From the NCBI GenBank assembly GCA_024114885.1, contig CP099421.1, positions 248,001-312,000 on the forward strand: a stretch of 64,000 nucleotides of DNA, given 5' to 3'. A model generated the notes under the pieces. That model was not told the DNA's origin. It saw nothing but the letters and a program-made list of their open reading frames with translations, and did not search any database. This DNA is from Septoria linicola. Its lineage: Eukaryota > Ascomycota > Dothideomycetes > Mycosphaerellales > Mycosphaerellaceae. The stretch's first letter is position 1; each line of letters starts with the position of its first letter. The position numbers and the translations under genes are program-made. This document shows positions 53,401 to 64,000 of this stretch, one piece after another.

Positions 53401-55721
53401 ATGTCTTCAGCAGGGGCCTCCGAAACTGCAGATAGCATTCAAAGACGCGAACGTGCCGCGATCGCAGCTCAAGCCTGTCAGACATGTCGAATTAGGTAAT
53501 GCGACCTTGCTCTGTGTGTCTGCACTTTTGCTGACATCATACAGGAAGAGCAAGTGCGATGAGCAACGACCAAAATGTATGATTGTTCAGAGCCGGCTGA
53601 CTCGTGTGTGCATCGCTCATGAGTTTCAGGTGGTCTATGCCGCAGATTGAACGCAGAATGCATCTACAGAGAACCGCTTCCGACCAAGTAAGTCTGCACT
53701 TGAGCATTACGTGAGCATGCAGCCATTGAGTGCGAGATCCTGCGAACACGTCTGAAACAATTCGCTGACCTTAGATCCCCAGGAAGGACAAGACTATGGT
53801 CCATATTCTGGACACCCTCGCCAGAATCGAGCACAAGTTTGACAATCTAGCACTTGGGTCCACAGGAGGTGGAACGCCAGAGACGAACGTTTCCAGTCAG
53901 CCCGGATCATCCAGCACACCAGGATCGTCGCATCCGCCTCGACCTCGCAACGAAAAGTCCATTCCCAAATTCCCAACGGAGCTTCAGCAAGGCTATCATC
54001 ATCTGACAGTGCCGCACAAGATTATACTCTGGCCTAGTGTATATATTCACCTCGTTAACTCTGGAATCAGCGCGACGTCTGATTTGCAATATGTGCTGCA
54101 AGAAGGTACCCCTTGGTTCATCAGGCAGGAGATGCAAAGTCACCATGAAGTAGTGCCATCCGAGCCTGGACTTCAGAGCTACTACATCCAAGGCTATGCT
54201 CCTGGACAAAGCCAACCTACACGAGTTGCATTCCAGGCCTTGACTTCTCCTCGCATTCAAGAGTATTGTGATGCCTACTTCAACACTTACAACGTGCTAG
54301 CGCCAGTTCTGAATCGCGACACTTTCATGCAACAGATAATCGCGCCCGTATTCCGCGAAGGCTTTGCCGATGGAGATCAACACAGTGTTCTAGCTCTTAT
54401 GGTCCTTGCTCTAGGCCAAGTCGCTTCAGAAGGCGTCTTTGAAAGACCGGTAAGCATGGTCAATGGAACGCAGAGTGGGTTCCGCGGAGGCACAGTGGAA
54501 CACCCGCCTGGCCTGGAAATATTCAACGAAGCTCGGCGCCGCATAGGGTTTATAGCCACCAATATGACGCTGGAAAATGTACAGATCATGCTATTGCAAG
54601 CCACATACTTCGAGGCCACTGCGAAGCATCTCGACTTCTGGCGATCGACTGTGGCAGCATCCATGGCCTGCCAAGTGCTGATCAAGTGTCAGAGGATCGA
54701 CTGGCAGTCTCACTACGGTGACCTTGTCAAGAGAGCATATTGGACTTGCGTCCTGAGCGAAGATCTATATCATCTCGACCTTGATCTACCACAGACTGGA
54801 ATTCAGAGCTTTCAGGACACAGTGCCCTTGCCATACTTTATCGAGGGACAAGACATGCACACTCCAGGCTTTCCAGTGCAAAACTCTGGGGTGCCGCCAA
54901 TTGCTGAAGACCGAGACCGATCACATTTTCAATACCACTTTTTGGCCATGATTGCCCTTCGAAGGCTGATATCCCGCATTCACGAAGTCATACATGAAGG
55001 TAAGTGCTTTTACTGCATGCCATACCCACGACGTCCACCTCAATGCTCACAACATATAGCATCAACACAGCAGTCCGAGTCAACTGAAGACTATGGAGGA
55101 CCGCCAGTGACGGTCATCCGAGAGATGGCTCGCCAGCTTGAGTCATGGCGCTCGCTACTTCCGCGACCGCTGCAGTGGCAAGACATCGACAAACTAGAAT
55201 TTCCTAACACCGACTTGGGCGGGCGGAGACCGAATGAACCATTATTCAGCACTGATCAGGGTCCCGTGCCAATTGGACACAAGTACAACCTCGATCTTGT
55301 CACTGCTCAGCTTCGTACAAGATTTTACTACGCACGATTCATGATGTATCGGCCGTTCGTGTATAAAGCTCTGCACTTTCCGGAGCTGATGACGCCGGAC
55401 GATGGGAAATGCTGCGGCCTTGCTATCCAAGCAGCACTTCTGTGGCCAATGGCTATGGCTCCACCGAAGAATAAGAAGCGGCTAGTGCCACACCTATTCG
55501 CATGGACGCAGAACTTCCTCGGCATCCTGCTTGTGTTACGCATGACGACTGAAAATGAATGTCTCAAGCAAATCTGCGATGAGCACGTCAACCGAGACGA
55601 CATACAGTCCACGATAGCTTCTATGCTGGAGTGGTTCAGAGATGTGCGACAAGTAGACGGCATCGCAGATTGGAGCTGGCGCATACTGGAGCCTTTGTTC
55701 GTTGGTCGGAATCACGCGTAG
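53401..55721 (+). CDS. Zn2Cys6 transcription factor with fungal-specific regulatory domain
   Basis: There are five exons: 53401-53495, 53545-53576, 53630-53687, 53783-54999 and 55060-55721. Introns of 49, 53, 95 and 60 nt split the zinc cluster three ways, as is common in this family. The product is 687 aa. The binuclear cluster is complete: Cys26, 29, 36, 43, 46, 53 in canonical C-x2-C-x6-C-x6-C-x2-C-x6-C spacing (CQTCRIRKSKCDEQRPKC, CRRLNAEC). A basic linker and short coiled coil follow (VHILDTLARIEHKFDNLAL). The regulatory domain spans about 150-660, with YCDAYFNTYNVLAPVLNRDT, ARRRIGFIATNMTLENVQIM and RTRFYYARFMMYRPFVYKAL. Regulated genes are unknown. The last intron (60 nt) is a multiple of three without a stop, so the reading frame alone would not reveal it; strong GTAAGT and ATATAG ends support it. 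Confidence 0.9.
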
Positions 55722-56602
55722 AATGCGACTTATGTGCCAGAGCCACCATCGATCATGGATCAGCTTTCACGAACAGAAGCACTGCAGGAGGACGCACATA
55801 TTTTTCATAATGGCGAAGAGCACCTGAATAGGGACACTCCCCTGACGCCACCACACCTTAGACCACCAGGACTATGAAGTATACATGATCTTGTACATCG
55901 ATATATCGGCAGCATCGATGGACCGCGTGGCGGACGTCTGTCACTCTTGCGCAGATCGAGATCCTCTTCATGTACTAGCGACTCAGGACTGGTGCTCACT
56001 GCGCTGGAAACCTCAATTTTCCAGCTCGCCTGATGGAATAAGCATGGCATACCCTGATGATTGAAGAGGTGGGCAGGAATCATGTAGCTCAATCCCCAAG
56101 CATTAATGTATGCCGTGGACAGCTTATAGATAGTAGTGTAGAAGAGCTCAGTTTCGCAGTCCAGAGTCTCGCCTACGATCTTTTCATTGGAGCGAGATAT
56201 CTTGGGATTTGAATAGGCAAGAGTTCATTTGACATATGGTCGTACTGTAGATCAGCATGGCGCACCGTGTGCATGACAGCAATAATCTGTGTCAACGATG
56301 ATACTGCGTGGTGACACACGGGTTTCCGTCGGCGAGGAGTGAGGTTACACAACTCGAAAATGCCCCGCTCCGCCCCGCCAAGATTTTTGGTGATTTGGTG
56401 GGACATCCCGCGTCATCCTCCAGTGCTTTCTCAACTTTATTCCGTCGAACTTTCAAACAACGACATTATTGCCACGTTCATAACCACGAGAATTGGCATA
56501 CATAGACTGGAGCAAGGCAAATCGAGCTCTTCAATCCGCACGGCTTGGACTTCTTCAATGATAGCACAGGGCTAGAGGACATTGCACATACACAGCGCCA
56601 AC
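55722..56602. promoter_or_regulatory. Intergenic region upstream of the DDX60-like gene
   Basis: This is 881 bp between the Zn2Cys6 gene and the helicase gene. Frames up to 95 codons on the minus strand have no motif. The last part holds the helicase promoter and leader (a CTTCTTCAATG start lies at 56550-56560 but in another frame). Confidence 0.4.
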
Positions 56603-59600
56603 ATGAGCGCCGAGCCGACCGCCAAACCGGGCGTGGCTGACCCGAAATCCACCGTTACTGCTGGAGTACCTCCGAGTCAGACCAGCAGTGATGACGGACT
56701 CTCAGACATTGATTCGTCTGAGGGAAAGGGAGAGGAAGAAGTGGACGACGAGTTCGCAGGCCAAGATTCCGAGACCCAGGTGTTATCACAGTACCGAAAA
56801 CTTGAATCACGAAGAGTAGACCTGGTCGGCGACTATGCCGGCGATGAACTCTTTCTCATTGAGGGAGACTCAATGCTTCGAAGATGCTTCGACGACGACA
56901 AGCTGGACTTCAGCCCGGGTACGCAACTTCTTCACGCTGTGTACAATGTTGAGCACTTCCTCCACCAACTAGCGAAACGGAAGTGTAACTTCGACATCAT
57001 CTTCTTCGAGAGTAACAGAAGCCTGTGTCTGCCGCCACTTGCAAGCAAAGAAGTGTCGAGCCGATATTATCTCGCACGAGCGGCCATCATACGCCATTTG
57101 CAATCGAACATCGCAAAGGTGCACCCCGACATCCGGATCAATGTTTTCCAGTCTTGGGACTCACCCGGATTTGTCAATTATCTCGAGGCCACATCTCCGT
57201 ACTTTTTGATGGCTCACGATGGAGCTCGGGCTGTTGACAGAAAATCGAAGAAAAACGAAGACGACATCGAGCCACCCTCACCGAAGTCTCACAGAGTTGC
57301 CCTACGACAGATGATTCTGTCATTTGTTGGAAGAGGTTACAACGTTGCCCTTGTCAATGGACTGGAGTGGCGGGACACGAAAATCATGACTATGGTGCTG
57401 GAGACTGGACGGCGTTCAGCCAAACTCCCCAAAGGCGGACCAAGAGTTCCGCCTAGCAACTCAGCACTGCCAACGCTGGACATATCTGCTGATGTTAAGA
57501 AGCTCAAGTCTGCCTCAAGCGGATTAACAGCAAGACAGTACCTCGCGGTCTTGACAGTCGCCAACTTGTTCCACGATGAAGCCGATGTGGATGTTCAGGT
57601 TGCCGCGCGACTTGGTGCTGCGTTCCTGCTCCATCAAGCGCTGCTTGTTCATTTACCCTTGTCCGGTCGACGTGTAGAGGTCGGCAAGGTGAACAGCAGT
57701 CTGCAAGGACTTGTCAATACACTTGCAAATACTGCAGAAGCCATACTTAACAGTCCCGCCTTTGACGATTTGTGCAAAGACGGTGCCACTTCGGACGTCT
57801 TTGACTTCATCGACGGCCGCTTGTTCCTCAGCGTCGCAAACGCAAAGCCCAGCATCACTTCCCAGGTCAAAGCTACTTTCGATCAGCTTATGGCTGCTGT
57901 CCAGACTGTCTCGCAAGACGCTGAACTTGATGTAGAAGCTTTGCCCTCGGGCTCCTCCGAGGCGACCCCTACACACGAATCTGAAACGTCCACAGCTAAG
58001 ACGGTCAGAGTTTTGCCGTTCTCCAACGCTGTCTTTGATAAGCACTTGGAGTTGATCAAGATCAAGACCACTTCTGCAGAGGCAGCGGGTAGCGCTCAAG
58101 CTCAGAGAATATTCCGGGAGGTCACGCATTGGCACAACTACAAGAAGCCCATCGTTGCGAAGCCTGTTGCAGCACCAACAGACACGAGAGAGGCCAGAAA
58201 GAAGGTGCGCGAAGATCGCAGGAACCAGCTTTTCATGGCTGAGATGCGAACATATGCAGCTTCCCTCACCAATTCCGTGGGCAAGAGTCTGGAACCCGAG
58301 ACCATCATCGTTGGTGCGACTAAGTCAGCCCCGAGCAGAAGCGGCACTGCGTCACCAGCAGACTCCGACACAGACAGCGCGAGCTCGGCTCAGAGCAAAG
58401 GCAAGCCTGGAGGCAAGAAGGGTGGCGGAAAGACTGCCCAGAAAAACGCTGGCAAGCAGGCTATGCTGAACAATATCGCCGCAGTCAAGGCCAAGAAGGA
58501 CGAAAGCTCTGGAGACAAGATTCATGCAGCATGGCAGGTTGCGTGCAAAGGCTTTGAGGCTGACAAGGATCCACGAGGGCGGTACCGTAAGGCCAAGGAT
58601 TACCTTGCAAACATCCAGCCGGCGTGGAGAGAAGTGTTCGGCACTGAGGGCGAGCTGTATCTCGTGAGCAATCTGCTACACTTCTGGATCGACGCGTGTC
58701 GTCGCAAGGAGAAGAGCAGTCGAGCACAGGTGGCGGCATTGATCTGGAGCCACTGCCGCAGCATTGCACAACATGGCCCCCTGACAAAGTCCATTGCGAA
58801 GAACCTGGAGCTTACACAGACCACTCTCAAGTTGCCACCACTCCCGACGTACTCCGAAGCTTCATCCGATCGCAAGCTCGCATTCACTTTTGCTCTTTCG
58901 GGCAAGGTAGATGGTCTAGCTATCGAGCTGCCATCTCGTGAGTTCCAGTTGCTTGAGTGCGGCCCGTACTTGGAGCGCAGCTTCGATTCCAAGGCAGATC
59001 CTCGAGTTGAGTTTCAGCCTGATGGCTGGCAACGCCAAGTGCTCGACACGATTGATGCCAATAAGTCGGCATTCGTTGTTGCACCAACGTCAGCTGGAAA
59101 GACTTTCATTTCCTTTTACGCTATGCGTAAAGTATTGGAAGCAGATGATGACGGAGTCCTTGTCTACGTGGCTCCCACCAAGGCCCTCGTCAATCAGATT
59201 GCCGCAGAAGTGCAAGCACGGTACTCGAAGAAGTTCAAGTACGGTGGCAAGTCAGTCTGGGCTATTCACACGCGCGACTACCGCATCAACAACCCGACTG
59301 GCTGTCAAGTTCTGGTCACGGTTCCTCACGTGTTGCAAACTATGCTTCTTTCCCCAGCGCATGCCAATTCCTGGTCAGCTCGTGTCAAGCGTATCATCTT
59401 CGATGAGATCCACTCCATTGGGCAAGCAGAGGACGGAGTCGTGTGGGAGCAGCTTTTGCTGATGGCACCTTGCCCGATCATTGCGCTTTCTGCAACCGTC
59501 GGCAACCCCAAGGAGTTCAGCGACTGGCTTGCGACCACGCAGCAAGCTATTGGTAAAGAGCTTGTCACAGTGCAGCATCCGTACCGTTACTCTGATCTGC

Positions 59601-62276
59601 GTAAGTACTTCTATGTGGCTCCAAAGAAGTTCGGCTTCTACGGACTACCGCAGAAGCGCGCTTTCGGCTCTCTTGGTCTCGAGGGCTTGACTGGTTTCAA
59701 CTTCGTGCATCCTGTAGCAGGTCTCGTTGACAAGTCGCGTGGCATCCCGAAGGATCTTTCACTGGAGCCTCGTGACTGCTTCACGTTGTGGAACGCCATG
59801 ATCAAGCTTCAGACAGACAAGCATCCCGTGCCGGCGAAGCTCGACCCGAGCAAAGCTTTACCGGAAGTCTCTCGCAAGATCGACGTCTTGAACTGGGAGA
59901 AGGATTTGAAGAGCTTGTTGAGCGACTGGCTCGAGGATCCTCAGTCGCCATATGACGAGCTCATCAAGGAACTGGAGCAAGGCTTCCGTTCTGGCCAGGG
60001 AGAGGATCTCTACACGACAGATCCTGAGCAGAGCGAGCCAACATCGAAGATTGTCGAGGAACTGCCAAAGACATCGACGCTGGCACTTCTATGTCGCCTC
60101 CACGAGCAAGATGCCGTGCCAGCCATCTTCTTCAATTACGATCGTCATGACTGTGAACGGATCTGCAAAGAGGTTGTATCGCAGCTGCAGTCTGCTGAAG
60201 AGAAGCAAGTCAAGAGTGGCGCCAAGTGGGAGAAAACACTAGAGCGTTTCGAGGAGTACAAGAAGCTCAAGGCCAAGAACAACGCTCGCAACGCCAAAGC
60301 GACCTCAAAGAAGACCAAACTGCAAGGCGAGGGCGATGAGAAGGGCTCTAAGAATGATTTGGAACGCGAAGGCACTGACGATGGAGTGTCCAAATGGGAG
60401 TCTTTCGACCCAGAAGCGCCTTCTGAGAACTACCACTTCGCCGACTACACCAAGTTGCTGGCTTCGGATCTGGAAATCTACGTTCGCCAGCTTCGACGTC
60501 GTGAGGTGCCCGAGTATCTCATTGATGCTTTGTTCCGTGGTATCGGCGTTCATCACGCTGGTATGAACCGCAAGTACAGACAAGTCGTCGAGATCTTGTT
60601 CCGAAAGGGTTTCCTGCGCGTTATCATCGCCACAGGCACTCTCGCTCTCGGTATCAACATGCCTTGCAAGACTGTCGTTTTCTCAGGCGACTCAGTATTC
60701 CTGACAGCCCTCAATTACCGCCAATGTGCTGGTCGTGCCGGACGTCGTGGCTTTGATCTGCTCGGAAACGTGGTTTTCCAAGGCGTCTCGCGACAGAAGG
60801 TCTGCAGACTGCTGAGCTCGAGGTTGCCTGATCTCAACGGACACTTCCCAATCACGACTACCCTGGTACTCAGACTCTTCACTCTGCTGCATGAGTCGAA
60901 GAACGCCAAGTACTCTGTCAATGCCATCAATGCGCTGCTCTCGCAGCCAAGAATGTACATGGGTGGTCAGTCATTCAAAGAGCAGACTATGCATCATTTG
61001 AGGTTCTCCATTGAGTACCTCAGACGACAGCAGCTTCTTGGCAATGATGGAGCGCCATTGAACTTTGCTGGTCTGGTGTCGCATCTGTACTTCACGGAGA
61101 ACTCGTCATTCGCCTTCCATGCTCTTCTGAAAGAGGGTAAGTACTGTCAACCTGAGCAAATCTGTCTGATGCTAACATGTTTTAGGCTACTTCCACGAGT
61201 TATGTGCAGATATCGAGAAGAACGAGAAAGACACACTCGAGACGCTGATGATGGTGCTTTCCCATCTATTCAGCCGAATTGAGTGCCGCCAAGCCGATGA
61301 AGAGTACCGTGAGAAGGTGGTCAAGCCATCTTCGTCAATGGTCTTCCTGCCGCCGATGCCAACGTCGGCTTCCAACATCTTGATTGAGCACAACAAGCAG
61401 ACTCTTTCTGTTTATCGAGCCTATGTCGAGACTTTCGTTGACCAGCATATCAAGGAGGATGATCGCACTTTGCCTCTATCTGGCATCAAGGCAGGCACTG
61501 GTGGTTCGGACGCGCCTGCCAGTATCCCATCACTGCCACCTTCGCGCATTAGATCTTCATTCGTCGCCTTGTCTGGAGCTGGAGATGAGTTCGACAACAT
61601 CCACGATCTCTGCCAGACAACCCGCGATGGAGTCTTCCTCGAGGAGGCCGTGATCCCACACATGGATGTCTACCCCGAAGAAATGGAAGTCCCTCTGAAC
61701 GCGTACCTGCTCGACTTCTACAAGCACGGCGATGTACACACCATCGAGCGTGCCAACCGCATCCGTCGCTCGGAGATCTGGTTTCTGCTCAACGACTTCT
61801 CTCTAGTCCTGGCAACTATCATCACCAGTCTCATGAACTTCATGAAACTCACCGAAGCCACTGATCTCGACATGCTTGAAGTCATGGGCAACATGGACGC
61901 CCACGAAGAAGCCGAGGACGACAAGATCGCTGCCACCGAGACCGAGAGCACAGTCTCCGGCCCAAGCGTCGGCGGCGACAGCGCTGTAGGAGGGCTCGTA
62001 GACCGTACAGCACCAAAGTCTACCAGGCCCGCTGCACCGACTAAGAAGCAGGCTAAGAACGCCGACAGCTGGGAAGACTTAGCCGGAAGTGATGACGAGG
62101 ATGATGTCGAGGCTGCACTTGAGCACTCTGTTGGCGAAGAAGCGGAGGCTCTTGCACAGGAGCTGGCCAACAGTGCTTGGGAGGGCGAAGGTGGTGAAGG
62201 ACTGAAGAATGTGCTGAAGGCGTTCCAGAAGTTGCATGCTGACTTTACTGTCAAGTTCCGTGCTATGTGGGCTTAG
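56603..62276 (+). CDS. DDX60-like Ski2-type RNA helicase
   Basis: There are two exons, 56603-61136 and 61186-62276, with a 49-nt intron, giving 1874 aa, in the size range of vertebrate DDX60. The N-terminus (to about 60) is acidic and disordered. Residues about 75-270 look like the PIN-like region of DDX60 (LVGDYAGDELFLIEGDSMLR, FDIIFFESNRSLCLPPLAS). The helicase core starts near 815: motif I APTSAGKT (about 824-831), Ia VAPTKALVNQ, II DEIH (about 933-936), III SATVGNP (about 961), a long RecA2 with a charged Lys-rich insertion (about 1210-1260), and VI QCAGRAGRRGFD (about 1373). The C-terminus has the Ski2-like helical region and an acidic tail. Animal DDX60 acts in antiviral RNA sensing and exosome-linked decay; the fungal role is unknown, and RNA surveillance is the sensible inference. 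True ATG is 56603. Confidence 0.92.
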
Positions 62277-62596
62277 AAGAAGACTGTTGTCTGTACGTGG
62301 TTGTTCTAGACATAAGAGTGCACAAGATAGAAGTCAGACGTGAATATGAAAAGAAAAGTCAAAAGCGAGATCTGCCTAATTCGCAATGCCACGTCTAGTA
62401 TGACAGTCAGGTTATTTCTTGTTACAGAGCGACAGATGATTACTCGTGACGCACAGCCAACAGTGAGAAAGCTCAAAATTCGATAGCGCAGCCGTGGTGT
62501 ACATTTTGTGCCAGTTTCATCCATCTACATTGTCATGATCATCATACGCTCTATATTGTTCACACGTCCCTAATCGTGATCTATATAAGGAGGTAT
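62277..62596. other. Convergent 3' spacer
   Basis: This is 320 bp between the helicase and phosphatase gene ends, A/T-richer than its surroundings. No gene is seen. Confidence 0.4.
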
Positions 62597-63977
62597 TCAT
62601 GCCCTCGTAGCATTCGCCACAGGCACACCATTCGTAATACCACCATATGGCACGACGGGGTATTTGCCAAAACAGCTAAACTCATACTCAGCTTCCTCCA
62701 GCATCTTCGACTGAACCTCCAGGAATGTCGTAAGCTCGCACCAACCATCATCACGCTGGCCACACTTGCTCAAAGATTTGCCGAGCGGGATCGTACGCTG
62801 GTTCAGGATGAAGTGGATGTATCGAGTGACACCACCTTCCTCGTAGGTAGTGCCATTCTTGCGGTGGCCGCTGAGTGGTTTGGGGGTCTCGATGATTTCC
62901 ATGTCAAGTCTCGCGCCGAAAGGCTCCATGTGTGAGACCTTGAGAGATCTGTTGCTCTCCAGGCGGTCGGCGGGCAGGACAGGTGCGAATTGCGTGAGTC
63001 CGAAGGCAGTCAAGATCGAAGCGATGTTCGTGTCGTGGCTGAAGTCGAAATTCAAGGTCTGATTCAGCGGGAAGGTCACGGGGTTGCTGTCCAGCGTGAC
63101 GTTGATTTGAGCAGTAGGCTTGGTGATCAGATGTCCCTGCAGACGTGCAAGAATCTCCTCGACGTATCCAATACCCACAGCTCTGCCAGTTGGCGACTGG
63201 AACATGTTGTTGCCGGCGAAGGAGAGATCAATGCTGTACTCATAGCCTTCCCATTCGGCGTAGGTGAACAGACCACAGAATGCGGAATATCCAAGGGCAA
63301 CAGTCTCGTATGCACAAAGTGACTGAGCATTGTAGGCATCCTGGACGGTCCAGTTGAAGCCCTCACTATGGGAGTTGAGGCGGTGCGTGGCATTGGCGAG
63401 ATAGATGTTGTACCATTGAGTCGAAGCATTGTTGCCACCAGTGGACACCGCTGCGTTTGAGTTGTTACAGTTATAGTAGCCTGCTAATGTGTTATTCCAA
63501 ATCCCAGTAGTATTTTCGATGGCCAGAACGAGTGTGGCATTCTGTGTCCAGTCAAGGCCGAAGAAACCAGCCAGGAAGTACTCAGCAGACTTCAGCATAC
63601 GGTCTTGAGTGGTAGATCGAGCAGTGATCTTTGTGCCATTGTTCTTGTACAGATGACCGTATTCGATTTGGTGCAGAGTTCCACTGTCGAAGAGCTCCTG
63701 CTTGCCAACTGGGACCAAGATTTCGGCACCAAGCTTGTACGTCCAGGTGTTCAGGAACTCCAAAGGCCCAGAGAACTTAGCCTTGCCTAGCACGCCGGTT
63801 GTGTAGTTCAGAAGCTTCTGGCCAATGACGGTAGCACCAGCTCCAGTAGTGGGGTATCGAGACCCGTGTCGCGAGAGCATATTGAGCTGGACGATCGAAG
63901 CATTCTTGGGCAAATGGTACTCATCCACTCCAAAACCCTCAGGGTTGGGAAAGTAGTGCGAGAGCTGGCCATGCATC
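62597..63977 (-). CDS. Histidine acid phosphatase (phytase-like), 5' end outside the window
   Basis: A coding exon runs from a splice acceptor at 63978-63979 (TTGGACAG, with CTGCTGAC branch site) to the stop at 62597; the upstream exon with start and signal peptide lies beyond the window. About 459 residues are visible. The family releases orthophosphate from esters, including phytate, outside the cell. Key motifs are intact: the catalytic RHGSRYP (about residues 37-43 of the visible part) and the proton-donor SHDTNIASIL (HD) near visible residue 318, with conserved cysteines (CAYE, FCGL, KCGQ, WCELT, SCFG). More than a dozen N-glycosylation sequons fit a secreted glycoprotein. It is closer to the fungal 3-phytase/acid phosphatase branch than to inositol polyphosphate phosphatases of the cytosol. 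Expression control by phosphate is likely in the family but cannot be seen here. Confidence 0.92.
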
Positions 63978-64000
63978 CTGTCCAAGTGTCAGCAGAATGA

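Noticed and set aside
55805..56092. 95-codon minus-strand frame after the Zn2Cys6 gene
   Set aside because: No recognisable features; it lies in the 3' flank.

Overview
This window is nuclear DNA from a filamentous ascomycete. Most genes carry short introns of about 46-60 nt with GT...AG ends and CTGAC/CTAAC-like branch sites. Intergenic spacing is compact, and the gene families are fungal: Zn2Cys6 and 'fungal-specific' transcription factors, AA1-like (Alt a 1-type) secreted proteins, a MYND protein, Ski2-like DDX60 and Vms1. The AA1-like genes and the F-box-like small gene family point to a Dothideomycete, which is an inference. Exons were assembled by hand from reading frame, splice sites and family motifs. 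No rRNA, tRNA, CRISPR array or transposon was recognised.

Layout. 1-4007: 3' end of a secreted protein, a three-exon gene joining a SUMO-like domain to an 8-cysteine metallothionein-like tail, and a PLP-dependent decarboxylase divergent from it. 4008-12840: a four-finger C2H2 regulator, 4.7 kb without a recognisable gene, then RIB3 (riboflavin synthesis). 13651-26723: a 1829-residue ankyrin protein with a nucleotidyltransferase-like N-terminus, a small secreted protein, an F-box-like protein, a BTB protein and a tRNA t6A dehydratase. 27008-38792: an L-type lectin, a MYND protein, an AA1-like secreted protein, a transcription-factor-domain protein without a zinc cluster, VMS1 (ribosome quality control) and a ZRT3-like zinc transporter.

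38793-46136 is the most accessory-looking part. It holds a small family of F-box-like membrane-linked genes (one pair split by a single in-frame TGA), a broken second copy of the AA1-like gene, two weakly supported hypothetical genes and a membrane-associated alpha/beta hydrolase. 46873-63977 returns to conserved genes: a RING protein with RGG and SR-rich regions, a ZGRF1-domain protein, a Zn2Cys6 regulator divergent from it, a DDX60-type helicase and the 3' part of a histidine acid phosphatase.

Most genes are independent housekeeping or regulatory units rather than a pathway cluster. Several share short divergent promoters: SUMO-tail/decarboxylase, t6A dehydratase/lectin, VMS1/zinc transporter, hydrolase/RING and ZGRF1/Zn2Cys6. 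The strongest candidate for something undescribed is the SUMO-like protein whose di-glycine is followed by a Cys-rich, metallothionein-like extension.
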